Below, one piece after another: positions 41,505 to 53,619 of a stretch of DNA of 64,000 bases. Position 1 is the stretch's first letter. Each line of letters begins with the position of its first letter. The DNA comes from Kryptolebias marmoratus. Taxonomy: Eukaryota; Chordata; Actinopteri; Cyprinodontiformes; Rivulidae. Under the pieces are notes generated by a model. The model was not told the DNA's origin. It did no database searches and saw only the letters and a list, made by a program, of their open reading frames with translations. A program made the translations under genes and the position numbers. Location: positions 28,449,984 to 28,513,983 of the forward strand of contig NC_051445.1 in assembly GCF_001649575.2 (NCBI RefSeq), written 5' to 3'.

Positions 41505-41890
41505 TGACAAGGGACGGTGTGGGAAGACTCAGGCACAGCAGACAAAGACAAAGTTCTAACCTTTTATTAGAAACGATGGACCGAAACGGAAAACTAGTTT
41601 CGGGAGCTAAGCTAACTTCGCAGAGCGGGACGTGGCTTGGAACGGGAAAGTCAGCCGGGGACTGCTGGAAAAGGGGAGTGAAACTACTAGGGCAAAGGCT
41701 TAGGCGAGAGATAGAATCCAGGGACAGATAGGGGGTCGAAGCCGGAAGGTCAGAAGAGAGCAAACAGATCCAGAAGGATACAAACCAGAGGACGTTGTCC
41801 AGTGAGAGTAAGCGAGGTCGGCAGCCGGGTATCAGAGTCCGAGTTAGAGTCAGGCAGGGGACAGGCAGAAGGCGAGAGTCGAGTTTTAGT
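41505..41890 (-). mobile_element. LTR fragment inserted in the LINE 3' region
   Basis: On the minus strand it ends '..ccacaccgtcccttgtca', with 'ctaataaaaggttagaac' as polyadenylation-like site and a GC-rich body unlike the T-rich LINE tail on both sides. The 5' TG end is missing or not recognised. Frames inside are not meaningful. Confidence 0.45.
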
Positions 41891-42005
41891 TTTTTAAGAT
41901 TTTTTTTCTTGTTCTGCTTCCTTTCATTTTATTTGATTTGTATTTGTATTTGTATTTTTTTTGTTTGTTTGTTTGTTTTTTAAAATGAAATGAAATAATA
42001 AAGCT
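41891..42005 (+). mobile_element. LINE 3' tail, continuation
   Basis: 'tttcattttatttgatttg', T-rich runs and 'gaaatgaaataataaag' resume the tail broken at about 41500. Confidence 0.45.
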
Positions 42006-42435
42006 GCTCAAACTAAACACATGAGACGCCGTTCAGTCAGGGCTAACTTACTGCCCGCTGTTTCTTAAAGAATTACTTTGAATCTATGTTTCTTCAAATT
42101 TTTGGTCTGAAATCAAAGTATATTTTGTGGTTTGTTGTTACACAAAATATTAAAGCTGGTAATTGCAACTAAGCAAGTTTTAATATGTAAATTTAGATCT
42201 ATAGTTTGTTTGCTGTTCATCAAACTCGGAGATGAGCTGTAAAACATGTAGACACATAACTGGCAATAAGTTTTAGTGGTGTTGAAGAAAGTGGACAGGA
42301 AGTAAGTTATAATGAAGAAAAAAAATGAAAAGACAATCCCAGTGTTTAGTTTTGGTCATTTATATTAGGCATAATTTTTAGTCTGAATTAGTCTAACACT
42401 TAGATTCTTACAGATAGATCCTCCAATTAAAGTTA
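42006..42435. other. Intergenic DNA, nothing recognised
   Basis: AT-rich, no supported feature. Confidence 0.4.
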
Positions 42436-43500
42436 ATAGATTTTAAAGCTGTGGTGCCTGTGGCAGGTGGCAGGTGTTTCTGTTCAATCCATGAGCTTCA
42501 TTTAGTGCTCTTTTTTCATTCCATTAAGAGGAACTTCTAAGAAATTGCCCCCCCCCGATTCCTTTGGTCCTTTCCTGGTGGAACATATCATAAACCCCAC
42601 CGCTGTCTGCCTTACACTTCCAGCTAACATGCGTATTCATTCCACCAGCTGCTCCTGGTGGAAGGCGGACGTGTTTCTTTTCTCTCTGTCTCTCTGTCTC
42701 CTGAACTGCCCCAAGATGCTCTGCTCCCTCTACCTAAGGACATCTGTGGATCTGCTCTGGGCTGGCTGATAAACATTCCATCATATTATCAAAGACAATG
42801 GCCTCTGTGACGTGATTCATGGACTTATCTACAATCACACACACGCACACGCACAGATACACACACACACTTTCCACTGTTTCTGAGTCATCTCTGTTAT
42901 CCCGTTCTGTCCTTCACTATCTTAGTATTTTAGTAATTCTAATTTTGGCTGTTGGCATGCCTTGGTACTGTTAGTTAGATTCTTGGTACCTTTAGTTTAG
43001 CAGTTTATGTTAGCTTATTTATCTTAGTAATTATTATGATGGCTGTTAGCGGGCCTCTGGTACTTTTAGTCATGTTGTACCCTTAGCTTAGCATTGTCAT
43101 TTTTTAGTTTTTGTTAGCTTATTTAGCCTTCCTGTACATTTAGTTTAGTTTAGTTTATCTTAGCTCCTATTTTGACTGTCTTAGCCTAATTTTTGTTTAG
43201 TTCAGCTTTAACTTCATCATGATTTTATTTAGATTATTTTAGCTACTATTTTGACTGTTTTAGCTCATGTTTAGATATGTTTAGTTTCATGATTTTATTT
43301 AGATTATTCTATATTTCATTTAGATTATACATGATTGATCTATATTTGATTATGATGTTTCTATGATGTTTGCTGTACCTCTGTATTTGATTGTACCTGC
43401 TGTATTTGATTATGTACCCGATTGTTGTTTCTGTGTTGTAAAGCACTTTGAATCGCCTTGTTGCTGAAAAGTGCTATATGAATAAATTCCACTTCACTTC
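42436..43500 (+). mobile_element. L2-like non-coding element with TTAG-rich body
   Basis: Ends in 'ttgtaaagcactttgaatcg', 'ccttgttgctgaaaagtgct' and 'atatgaataaatt', the L2-like tail. Upstream 42540-42780 is a GC-richer segment with '..tgctcctggtggaaggcgg', then CA-rich sequence, then TTAG-rich sequence with 'catgattttatttagattat' twice (43212, 43276). Probably the 3' UTR of a truncated LINE; no coding part is recognised. Confidence 0.4.
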
Positions 43501-43639
43501 ACCTTCCATGTGTAGCAATTGAAACCAGAAGTACTGAGTCCTCTTAGCCCGCCTACCGTCCTGCCCCCTCCCGCCCGTCTGATCGACAACCATCCGGCTT
43601 TTACAGTAAGCCGCAGTCAGTTTCACTCCAATCAACACC

Positions 43640-43917
43640 TGCACTCATGTGACCGGAGTGGCCCTTTGATTGAGTCAGACAAACAAAGACCCTAATGAAC
43701 CTCTATTGTTAGGAGAGTGAGAACAATTTGCAAGCAATCCAGCTTACATCACATCTCAGCTTTAAAAGCTCAACTCTGCACTCTCTATTTCTGAATTGAG
43801 AAAGCTCCTCGGATGAGAAGCGAAATGTCTTCAACTACAGAATAGAAGTCCAGTTGTTTTCGTTTTTTAATCTTTTTTGAATTTACCATGGCCTGGATGA
43901 CTGAGCATCTACACCAG
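43640..43917 (-). repeat. Penelope-like element terminal repeat (copy 1)
   Basis: Matches the right arm of the palindrome at 49746-49936, and continues through 'gaatttaccatggcctggat' to 'gcatctacaccagc'. Typical content: 'tcctcggatgagaagcgaaa' and 'aatagaagtccagttgtttt'. It stops where Gypsy coding sequence starts. Confidence 0.65.
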
Positions 43918-43922
43918 CACGT

Positions 43923-44078
43923 AGGGGCAGAGGTTTTCAGTATCTTGTAGACTGGGAAGGCTATGGACCAAAGGAACAATCATGGGTTCCCAGGTCCTTT
44001 ATCCTAGCTGCAACATTAATTTCCGATTACAGAGCTCATCCAGAGAGGCATCCCAGATCGCCAGGAGGCGATCATTGA
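43923..44078 (+). pseudogene. Gypsy pol C-terminus with chromodomain
   Basis: A short stop-free frame with '[20 protein letters not shown]', then '[20 protein letters not shown]' and a stop at 44076. 'YLVDWEGY.....SWVP' is the chromodomain core of fish chromoviruses, which in relatives guides integration through histone binding. It is the end of an integrase otherwise missing. Spacing to polypurine tract and LTR is correct, so this is the real 3' end of an element. Confidence 0.85.
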
Positions 44079-44089
44079 GGAGGAGGTGC
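44076..44089 (+). promoter_or_regulatory. Gypsy polypurine tract
   Basis: 'tgaggaggaggtgc' directly upstream of the LTR; overlaps the stop codon of pol. Confidence 0.65.
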
Positions 44090-44696
44090 TGTGAGGATCT
44101 GGAGTTTCCCCACCCTGTGAGCGTTGCCTCTAACCTTCCTCTCCACAGCTGTTGCTGATTTCTGCTAACGAGCAGTACCTGCATCTAAGCCTCTGGCTGG
44201 TTCCAGATCTTCACGGGAGCATCACGCCTTATTGGTAAGAATCTCAGCCACCAGGTTCTAAGGCTAAGCTCTCGAGCTACGTTTAACTTTGGTCTTTGCG
44301 CTTTTTGCCCTTCATCTCAGGTTGTTGCTGCTCGACCTCTTTGGACCCATTGCCTATGTGGACTTACCTCTTGTACCACTTGGACGAACTTACCTGTTGT
44401 TGGACTTCTGGACTCCTTACCTCCTGGATCACTCCTGGATAAACCCTGCTTCACCTCTGGGCCACGATCACTCCTCTAACCTGTAAGGAAACAAACAATT
44501 ACACTTTGTACATCACAAGAAGTACGGACAAACTAATCCTGTACCCGAGACTCACCTTGCTCCTTTCTGCCTTTCAGATCTTCCTGGTTGTTCCCACTGT
44601 AAGTACTAGCACCTGTAAAATAACTTACTTACCTTTGTCCTGTCTCCGAGTCTGGTTTCGGCTCCGCTCCTCTGGCTACTACTCCGGTTTATGTCA
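44090..44696 (+). repeat. Gypsy 3' LTR (family G, copy C)
   Basis: 607 bp, TGTGAGGATCTGGAG to TTTATGTCA. TATA-like 'cctgcatctaagcctctggc' at about 44179. Same landmarks as copies B and D. Confidence 0.85.
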
Positions 44697-45412
44697 GTTT
44701 CTTTTTTTTTAATCACACGTGCTCAATTGACCTTTATATTATCACTCACTCTTCTAATCCTGGCCGGTCTGTGTCCAATGTGAATCAGGTCTCTAAGTCT
44801 TGCTCACAGACACCAGGATTTATATTTACTAAACATTCACACTGACTTCACACTGCCTTTCTCTCCTGGAAACCCACTCATCCAATCCAAAGAACCCCAG
44901 AAAAACAAAATACATATGTAAAACACAAACACTTTGTTTATGTCATTGTTTAAAGTTTCAATTAAATCCACCTAGACGCACCGCTCAGTCACACACACAT
45001 ACACACACACACATGATCGCTCAGCTTTCACCTTCTCCCTTCCACACACACGCCAGCAGCTTAGAATACTTCGCAGTGTGCAGCTGTAGACTTTTCAGTG
45101 ATTCCTTTTACACAGAATAAAAACAGCTGATATCAGTATGTGGGTCCCTAACCTCAAACAATTGCTATCACCATTTAAGTTTCCCTAGCAATTTTCCTGC
45201 GTCCACAGAAACTGTCTGCTTTCACAGGCCTGTTCTCAACAGTGAAGTTTTCTTGACCAGCCGCCCTCACAACCTGTATCTTAGGCAATTGACCAGCAAA
45301 AGAGCTCTACTGCAGTTCCACACCTTTACCTATTCTGTGTCTGGTTCTTGGTCTTTCAGAGGGGGCCTAATTTGCCCTCAGGGAAAACCATCTTCTTTAC
45401 CTGCTTTCCTGT
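44697..45412. other. Intergenic DNA, nothing recognised
   Basis: Contains CA-rich tracts at 44990-45016. No supported gene. Confidence 0.4.
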
Positions 45413-45515
45413 GTAGAGTCACGGGGGAGCTGGTGCCTATCTCCAGCAGTCGCGTGAGAGGCAGGGTACACCCCAGACAGGTTGTAAGTACATCGCAGGG
45501 CACCAGAACTAGTAT
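45413..45515 (+). repeat. CATCC-type repeat, 5' part
   Basis: 'ggggagctggtgcctatctc', 'gcgtgagaggcagggtacac' and 'gtacatcgcagggca' mark the first half of the repeat. Confidence 0.6.
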
Positions 45516-45529
45516 GCACACATACATTG

Positions 45530-45950
45530 TGACAAACTGCTAATCTCACACCAGTTTGTTCATGTCCAAACCAAGTAACTAAAACAAGCCTTTATTATGG
45601 CCTTGTCAGAATAAGAGAGGTTTTATGAGTTCAGACCCAGAAGGCAGACTGACAAAGCACTAAAAACAAAAACTTCTCAGTCAGTCAGTCAGGCAGGCAG
45701 GAGCTGTGAGGCAGCAACCACACACACAAGGCTTCGGTGCAAAAGCTTAGGCAAGCTTCTAACACAGGAAACTGCAGAGGACAGTTCAATGCACTGGCAC
45801 TGGGAAACTATAAAGGCAGATGATAGCAAACTGAAAAGGAACACCTGAGAACAGATCAGCGAGGGCGTGGCAGAAACTGAAGGAGCACTGACTAAAAAAG
45901 AACTGAGTAAAACACCTAAACACAACAATAATAAAGACTAAATGTCACGT
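45530..45950 (-). repeat. Possible LTR related to family T
   Basis: GC-richer block. On the minus strand it starts near TGACATTTAG and has 'tctgccacgccctcgctg' and 'ctcaggtgttcc'-type segments like the T family, and a (CAGT)n/(CAGG)n patch at 45678-45702. Boundaries and TSD were not found. Confidence 0.3.
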
Positions 45951-46121
45951 AAAATATTAAAGTCTAAATTTGAGCAGACCTGACGATGACGTTGAACAAA
46001 CTTGAAATTCTAGTGTTGAAAATTCAACAGAATATCTTTATATCATTGTAAATAAATAAATGAACAAAACTGAACGTGCAATCTTTCTTTGTCTTTATTT
46101 TGAACTGACAAAAAAAATCTA

Positions 46122-46137
46122 AGCAAGAAAAAAAAAA

Positions 46138-46171
<34 letters not shown>
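46122..46171. repeat. Poly-A and (AT)n microsatellite
   Basis: An A run of about 17 directly followed by about 14 AT repeats. Confidence 0.85.
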
Positions 46172-46173
<2 letters not shown>

Positions 46174-46224
46174 AAACAAAATTGTCTAATCCTCCTTGAT
46201 GCAAAAGCAATTAAATAATAAAAA

Positions 46225-47160
46225 AACAGCCCTGCATTTCTTGAAGGAATGCATATATCCTGCCACTTTATATGCAAAAATCTTCGACAAACATCATCTT
46301 GGGTTGAGAAATGACAAAGTTGTAGCTGATTTGGTCAAACCTTGAAAATGTTTCATGGTACACTGCAAGATCTTGTGAGATGTGTTAGTATTCTGAGTAT
46401 GCATTGAGGATAACTATTTATAACTATAACTATTTACCACATCCTAAACTGGTTTGACTTCAAACATTCATGAGTTGTAGATATACATCCAATTAATTAT
46501 TTTTCTGACAATTTCCTTATAATCTGTTCAGTGGCTCATGAGACAGACAAAGTTGACGCCAACAGTTAATGACAGAGTTTTAGGCAAAGATCTTGTGCAA
46601 TATGTAGAACTTTGAGTACGTGTTGGGCAATGATTTCAGCTACTACAGCATCAAATTATAGAATATATCTGTAAAACTGTCTAATTTATAGCATTTTTTT
46701 GTGTTTTGTAAATTTAATTAGATGTGAGGCCATATTAATTTGGTTTGACTCCAAAGGTTGTATTTGTACATTCACTGATTACTTTCTGAAAGTTTCAATA
46801 AAAACTGTCCAGTGGTTCATAAGATATTGTGCTAACAGACAAACATTTTAACAGTTAATAGCAACATTTTAAGCAAGGTTCTGAAGGAATCATTTTAGTA
46901 TGTGTTGGAGATGACTCGGTTACTACATTTTAGTTCATTGGCTGTACAGTTGACTTAGTTCTAGTTATTTTGTGTATGCCAGGGTTTACTGAAGCAGCCA
47001 TCTTGAATCTAGTTGTTTCCAAAAGGTAATCAGTATTAGCTGTATATCTAAGTAGTACTGTGAGTTTTAAATGAACCAATTCAGTGATTCATGAGATTTT
47101 TTGCTAACAAACAAATTAACCACACACACATACACAGGCAAAAACATAATTGCCTGCTTG
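46225..47160 (+). repeat. Family R dispersed repeat, head plus about three units
   Basis: Head 'gcatttcttgaaggaatgc' at about 46233, 'gagaaatgacaaagttgtag', then units from about 46365, about 46570 and about 46870. Tail 'acacaggcaaaaacataatt' at about 47133. Confidence 0.65.
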
Positions 47161-48350
47161 TCACCTTCTGGCTCCATGTCATAATAAAAGAATGTCTGTG
47201 TACACACTTATTTCCACATCTAAGCAAATGTCATGCTAAAAAATGAAACTGCAGCAGTCTTCAGTGATGGAAAACATCTGCTCAGTTTCTGTTTTTATTA
47301 TAATTTTATTCTTGAGCTGTGACTTTTTCAATCTGGGTTTTTGCTGTGTAAGCAAGGGCATGCAAAAAAAAAAAAATCTAGTCTACAGTATGATTCTGTA
47401 GTTGGGTTGTAAAGCACTGAAAATATCAGAGGTGAAACTCATTGTAAACTAGGGTATCCCTGCTTTGTGTGTAAAGATCACACAAAAAGGAAATGATGGT
47501 CGTATAATCAGAGTTTGCTGCTGTGTCACCCCAGCTAGTTAATAGAATCACTGGATGAGATTAAAGCTCTAAACAAGTGAACATTTATTTACTGAAACAT
47601 CAAACTGTGCACTGAATGACATGACAGCTGCAGTGAAACATTCTCTACATACTGTAGCTGTAGGGGAGCTGTGTCTAACAGGGCGAAACAGCACATATGC
47701 TGTTTGGGTGCACATATGCGTGATGTCAGTGTGTGTGTGTGTGTGTGTGCGCGTGCGGGTATGTGTGTGTACAAACTAATATTTATTAGTGTGGTCCACT
47801 GAAAGTGGGTCATTTCATAAACATAATATTCCTCAGTGAACAGGACCTCCAGGCTTCCTGACATGTTTGGTTTTAGGGCTATGAAATCTTACAAGGGTTT
47901 GATAAAGTCTGTTCGTCAGATTTGCAGAGAGCAAAATATCAAATATAGCACAGCACGAAATCAGCTGACTTTATAACCTCAGCATATGTTGAGGAACAAA
48001 AAAACTTGGGTAATTTAGACCTCTCAGTGCACATCAGATACAGAAAAATTGGTGTTTTACTGCTGATTTTAAGTTAGAGAAAATTTCTAAATTGTGAATT
48101 TTCTTTTTGTGTAAAAGTTATGAACAATAAACATCTTATCTGTACATAACTTTTTTAACAACATCAGTTTGGAGAAATACACTTTAATTCTGTCATGACT
48201 GGTGTTCGCATGGCTACTCCATGCACAACTAAGACCAAAGTGGATGCTGCTGTTTCAAAATAACTTCATTCTTCAAAATTCCTAGTTATTCATACAAATA
48301 CTGTTATTACACAGTAAATTACTTCCTAGTGTTTTTTGTTTTGTTTCTTT
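47161..48350. other. Intergenic DNA with a (GT)n microsatellite
   Basis: (GT)n at about 47728-47750. Otherwise AT-rich with no supported gene. Confidence 0.45.
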
Positions 48351-48354
48351 TTTT

Positions 48355-49240
48355 TTAAGGAATGCGTACCTTTCACTGCCTTGTATGCCAAAGGCTTAAA
48401 TGAAGATCTTGTGTGATTTGTTAGAGCTCAGAGTGTCATGTTGGGTTTTGGTGACTCTAGTGCAAGCAACAATTATGGACACAATGAGCTGGGTAAGTAA
48501 AAGGTTTATTAACAAAACCCAAAAACCCAGGGTTAGAGGTTGACTCGGCCGTGAGCGGGCCCACAGTTTGACCCACAGTGGTTGGATGTAGATGGTCAGA
48601 GGGTGGACAGACAGGTGGGCTCAGGTCCAGCTGGATGAGCTAAAGGAGCGAGGGGTAGACAACAGGAGAGGCCCAGAGCGTGACAAGGGAATAGGATCCA
48701 GGGACTTCTCAACAGGAGCGAGGCTGAAGGGAGACAAAGAGAAAACTGGACATAAATATGGTTCAAAAAAGATCTTACTTCCAGAGAGGTAAGCTGAGAC
48801 AACTGGCTGGCTTGTTACCACAGGTTGAGAGTTAACCATCTGGCCTGTCTCAGGTAACCTGCCCCTCTAAATACTGCTCCTTGATTATCCCAAACGAGTG
48901 CTAGCGAGAGGCTCCACCTGCCAATCACACCCTGGAGTGGAGAGGAACAAAGCAGAACACCCACACAGCCCAGGGAATACAACACAGAGTATGTGTTATG
49001 AATGACTGTTAGGTACTACCATGCCAAGTTTTAGCTCAGTATCTGAAAAATTGGTTCAGTTATAGCCATTTTTGTGTTTGCTAAAATTAATTAGATGTAG
49101 TAGCCATTTTGAATTTGATTGACTCTAAAAGTGAATCAGTTGTAAATCTACACAGAGTGATTACTTTTTGGGAGATTCATTAAAATTTTGCTCACAGACA
49201 AGAACACACACACAAACACAGGCAACAAGTACTGTGTAAT
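48355..49240 (+). repeat. Family R dispersed repeat, split by a solo LTR
   Basis: R head ('aaggaatgcgtacctttcac', 'gaagatcttgtgtgatttgt') to 48433, then the LTR, then R resumes at 48985 with 'cagagtatgtgttatgaatg', 'gcatgaccatcttgaatt'-like sequence and the 'acacaggcaacaagtac' tail. Confidence 0.65.
48434..48984 (-). mobile_element. Solo LTR (unassigned family) inside the R copy
   Basis: 551 bp, TGTCATGTTGGG to GAATACAACA on the plus strand (TGTTGTATTCCC...AACATGACA on the minus). CAGAG flanks at 48429-48433 and 48985-48989. Minus-strand 'gcagtatttagaggggcag' is TATA-like and 'gttaataaaccttttac' polyadenylation-like. Frames inside it are incidental. Confidence 0.75.
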
Positions 49241-49505
49241 GCAGTACTGTGGTCGTTTAACTGTGTTCATTGAGCCTCTTTAGTTCCTGCTTCGGACTAG
49301 GAGCTTTCTTGGCTCAACAGAGCCTCTTTAAAGGCATGTGACTGGTCCAGATATAAATGTATGTTGATTGCTGGAACAAACCAAACACTCATACGGCACT
49401 TCTACAATTAAAAATGCATTAGCATTTGCTAAAGTAAAAGATACTTACTTGTCTCTGTTGTTTGCTATTGTTTGTGGAGCACAATGTAAAGCAATCTCTC
49501 AAATG
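49241..49505. other. Intergenic DNA, nothing recognised
   Basis: No supported feature. Confidence 0.35.
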
Positions 49506-49940
49506 CTGGTGTAGATTCTCAGTCATCCAGGCCATGGTAAATTCAAAAAAAGTTAAAAAACAAAAACAACTGGACTTCTATTCTGTAGCTGAAGACGTTT
49601 TGCTTCTCATCCGAGGAGTTTTCTCAATTCAGAAATAGAGAGTGTGGAGTTGAGCTTTTAAAGCTGAGATGTGATGTAAGCTGGATTGCTTGCAAATTGT
49701 TCTCACTCTCCTAACAAAGGAGGCTTGTTAGACAAACAAGGATTCTAACAAGCCTCCTTTGTTAGGAGAGTGAGAACAATTTGCAAGCAATCCAGCTTAC
49801 ATCACATCTCAGCTTTAAAAGCTCAACTCCACACTCTCTATTTCTGAATTGAGAAAACTCCTCGGATGAGAAGCAAAACGTCTTCAGCTACAGAATAGAA
49901 GTCCAGTTGTTTTTGGTTTTTTTAACTTTTTTTGAAATCT
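49506..49940. repeat. Large palindrome of Penelope-like terminal repeats (copies 2a/2b)
   Basis: The left arm 49542-49732 and the right arm 49746-49936 are reverse complements of about 190 bp, differing only by a small indel near the outer ends. The spacer is 13 nt (49733-49745). The left arm is preceded by 'gctggtgtagattctcagtc', the normal outer end of this repeat, which the right side lacks. Inverted terminal repeats are known for Penelope-like elements. Confidence 0.8.
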
Positions 49941-51985
49941 CTCAAATGAGTCTTGGCTCCAAGAACTCCCTCAGAATCTTTGAGTTCTCTTTTAAATTCT
50001 TAAAAAAAAAAAAAAAAAACAATCATTCTCTCAAAACACACAGCTCCCACTTTATAGTTCTCCATTGTTGGTGTTCATGGTGAATGGCATTTGTTTATAG
50101 TCGGTTTCTCACTGGACTGTGACTGCTAGAGAATAGTTGTGGAATGACATTTGCAATGGAGTCTTAAAAATGTCCAAAATAACATTCATGTGGGTTCTCA
50201 GTTTTCTTTGAGTCCTGTTACTTGAATGTGGAACATGAAAAAAAAAAAAAAAAAAATTATGCAACATATTTACTTGCAACTTAGTCATAGAGGCACTGTG
50301 CACAGGTGGTCTTCTTATGACAGAAAACATCTGAGGCTTCAGCCCAGAATGTTAGCCCACACTCCAAAAGAATCTGCCTGTCTTTGGGTTGTCCGCTAAG
50401 GGGGGTGCAAAGCAGGCCAGGGCAGATATGACATGGGCAGAGGTGGGGAATAAAATAATGTGCGTGGCCTAGAGTATGGTTTGCAACCACTGCTCATGAA
50501 AATTAGTTATGATTTTAAAAACTAGTCAAGTAGAACAGCTACAGAGTTCACTGGTCACACTCAGCATTCAGCGTGACTATTTTCATGCAGTTTTCTCACA
50601 ATTTTGAGATTCCAACAAGTCTCCAACAGCCATAACCCAGTGAGATACTACCTTAAATGATATGGCTGTGCTTGACCATCAGCTGGGTGTTGAACAATCA
50701 CATCAAACACAGTCTATCTAACTGCTCCATAATGAGACTAAAAATCCTAATGACCCTCAAAAGAGTCCTTAGAAGTGTTTGATCTGAAAAGACATTAAAC
50801 TCACTACAGTTTGTCCATGCATGTTTTTTTAATGTCTCATGGTCCAGTAATAGACTGGCAATGCTTCCAGATGTACCTTGCTTCTCATCATTGGTTTCTA
50901 GAGATGAGAATCAGACCCCTTGTTACCATGAATAGGATTAAGGCATGTCCAGAATGTGAGAAAATTATCTATGAAAATAAAGCTAAAAAAGCTTCAACTG
51001 CTGTGTGGTATTACATTATATTTCACAATGTTACATAATTCCTGATTTTTGTGTTTCCCTTTGCCAAAATACATTTCAACAAAACTACTTTTTCAGAAAA
51101 ATCTCAAACTCATGCATAAGAATTTATGAAATTACAGGAAGTTTAAAGCCCCACCTAGTAATGTTTAAACAAAACCTAGAGCCATGGGTGGAGAGTGGGC
51201 ACCTTTAAATGAGGCTGACTTCCATTTCATTCCAGGAGACCTTCAAAGCACCTTGAAATATGATCATCTATTCATAAATGGAATCACAGTATCCAGACTG
51301 GAAACAGATGCTGATGGAAAAATGTGAGGGAGGAGTAATCAAAAGAGGTAAAGCTCTCAAGGACATAAACAGCCTTCTTTCCATAAAGTCACCCATCTGA
51401 CCTTTTGCTGGATAGCAAGTTTGAGTCCCCACTATTATAAAATATTACAACTCCTGTTTAATTTTATTTAATAAACCAGGACTGAAAATTGGCAGTAAAA
51501 AACTGTATGGTAATGCCATCTTTACTGTAAATCTACAGATGTTTCCAAAACCTACAGAACATTAAAGTTCAGTTAAAAATGATCATTTGATCAACTTATA
51601 TATTGTTCTGAGAAATTATCTGCAATGCTGATTGAGTATTTAAGTGCAGATATACTATTACTGCAGATTTACAATATGCTGTACTTATTAGGGATGGGTT
51701 GGTTCGCAAGATCCATGGTTCAGTTTTGTTTTTAGGGTCACGGTTTTAAATTCTATTTAAGCACTAACAAAATATCATCCATCAGTACCTCATCTCAGTT
51801 ATCAGTGACGTGTCATGTAGCTGTGTAAAAACCGAAGGAATGAAGCAGTTTGGATTTCGGCATGTCATTGTGACAGTCTTCGGTTAAAGCTAGGCGTGAT
51901 TTTTCTATAGTAAATGTGGAGACACTGCTTGTTTCAAAATGTTTTGCATTAATTTTTATTCCCTAGAGACATTAATTATGCACTC
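49941..51985. other. Intergenic DNA, nothing recognised
   Basis: Poly-A tracts near 49999-50017 and 50237-50255. No gene supported; frames of 60-75 residues here look random. Confidence 0.4.
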
Positions 51986-51989
51986 TATA

Positions 51990-52410
51990 GCATACTTAAA
52001 GCGATACTCTATCTAATAGTTATCAACAGTTAGTATCTTATCAGTTGTTATATAAGATATACAGCACAGAGTATGGAGAAAAGTTCAGAAGTCTTCATCC
52101 ACGCTAGGCTAGTTGGCTGCTTTTTAAATAGGTTTTTCAGGCTTACAACAACTCTTTCTCAAAAACAGATGAAAAAAAGTTACATTCGCTAATAATAAAA
52201 AAAACCTCTACACTTTGGCACAACATTGATTGTTTATTTTGTCTCTGTTTTCTCAACCTAAGAATGTCCATGTTACTATGTAAAATGTTTGTGTGCAGAA
52301 CATAGATAGACCATTTATATGCCTTTATACACCCTGTGTTTTGAGGCTGATGAATGTATCAGTCCTCCATATCAGAGCATCTAATCAGCCCAAAAGTTAG
52401 CTTAACTCAC
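51990..52410 (+). repeat. Unclassified dispersed element U, copy 1
   Basis: Starts 'cttaaagcgatactctatct' and shares with 54076-54510 'gcacagagtat', 'gaagtcttcatcca(c/g)gctagg', 'acctctacacttt', 'tttctcaacc/ttaacc' and 'gaggctgat(g/a)aa..tatca' in the same order. Similarity is moderate, so it is old. No protein. Confidence 0.5.
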
Positions 52411-53619
52411 AGATGATTGATCCACAGATTTTGTTTGGTTTAGAAAACAGTAACAAACTAAACAAACAATAGCATGAAAAGTGCTGTGCAGCATCAGCCT
52501 CTCTTGTTGTAAACATCATTGTTAAGCATGGGAAAAATACAAATTAAGAAAAACCCAGATTCTGTGATGTTCTGTATTTTACAATAAATTCCACTTTTAG
52601 TGTCCAATTCTGTGATTCTGTCTGCATTCTCCTCATTGTGGAAACACTGAATATATGATAGACCTCTGATGTGAAGCCAGAACAAGACCAACCTTCCCTC
52701 TCAGATGGTTCCAGAACAAGTTTTAGGTCCTATTTCCTCCATGTAAATGAAAAAAACATAAATGTTGTTTTGAAAACTTTGGGAATTGCTTCTATTAACA
52801 AAATTTTTGCTGACTATTGGGCATCAGCAGCATAAGTAAGGCTGTACCTGTGACTAAAAATGTTTTGGACTTGAAGGAGAAATTCCTGCTAAGAAATATT
52901 TGATTGATGTCAAACTACTAAGAAAAGTCAAACCTGCTCTGAAAAGCTTTGGAGTCAGTGTGTAAATACAACATGCATAGTGTGACACTGTGTTTATTTT
53001 TTAATGTGCAACACTTCCAGATAGAAAACAGTACTGGTGTGGAAATCTTTTAAGTGTAAATGCTGCACAAAAACTATACGGCCCCAAAGTTTTAGACTCT
53101 ACAATCAGGAGAAAAAACTTTCCATTTTTATCCACTTTCCTATTTGTGAAAAAAATGTATTTTAAATAAGATAACAGCAACCATGGTATCTTCTGCTTTT
53201 TTCATGATGGATTTTATCATTCTGATGGAATTATTAACTTTTACAGTTGCCCATAAAATCCTATATTCTATATATATTGTTGAAACAGCAGTACTAAGAA
53301 CCTGCCTTGCTATTGTATCCATGTATAGCCCTGTCATTATTTAGTAGATATGAACATTTACAATCTTTCATACACAAACACACCTACACACACTCATCAG
53401 TTGTTACAGACACATTATGTACTGTATGCTCCCTAAGCTGACACATCCTCACATCATTGGCACCCCTTTCTTCTGCTCTCAGCAGAGACAAGGCTGTAGG
53501 ATGAGATGTGAGCAGAGATGATTTCTCTGCCTTGGATGGTCCCATCATCATCAACTCCTCCACACAGTTAACATCCCAGCCACAGCAGAACTGGACAGGG
53601 GCCAGGTCCCAGCTCAGTA
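52411..53619. other. Intergenic DNA, nothing recognised
   Basis: AT-rich, no supported gene. Confidence 0.4.
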
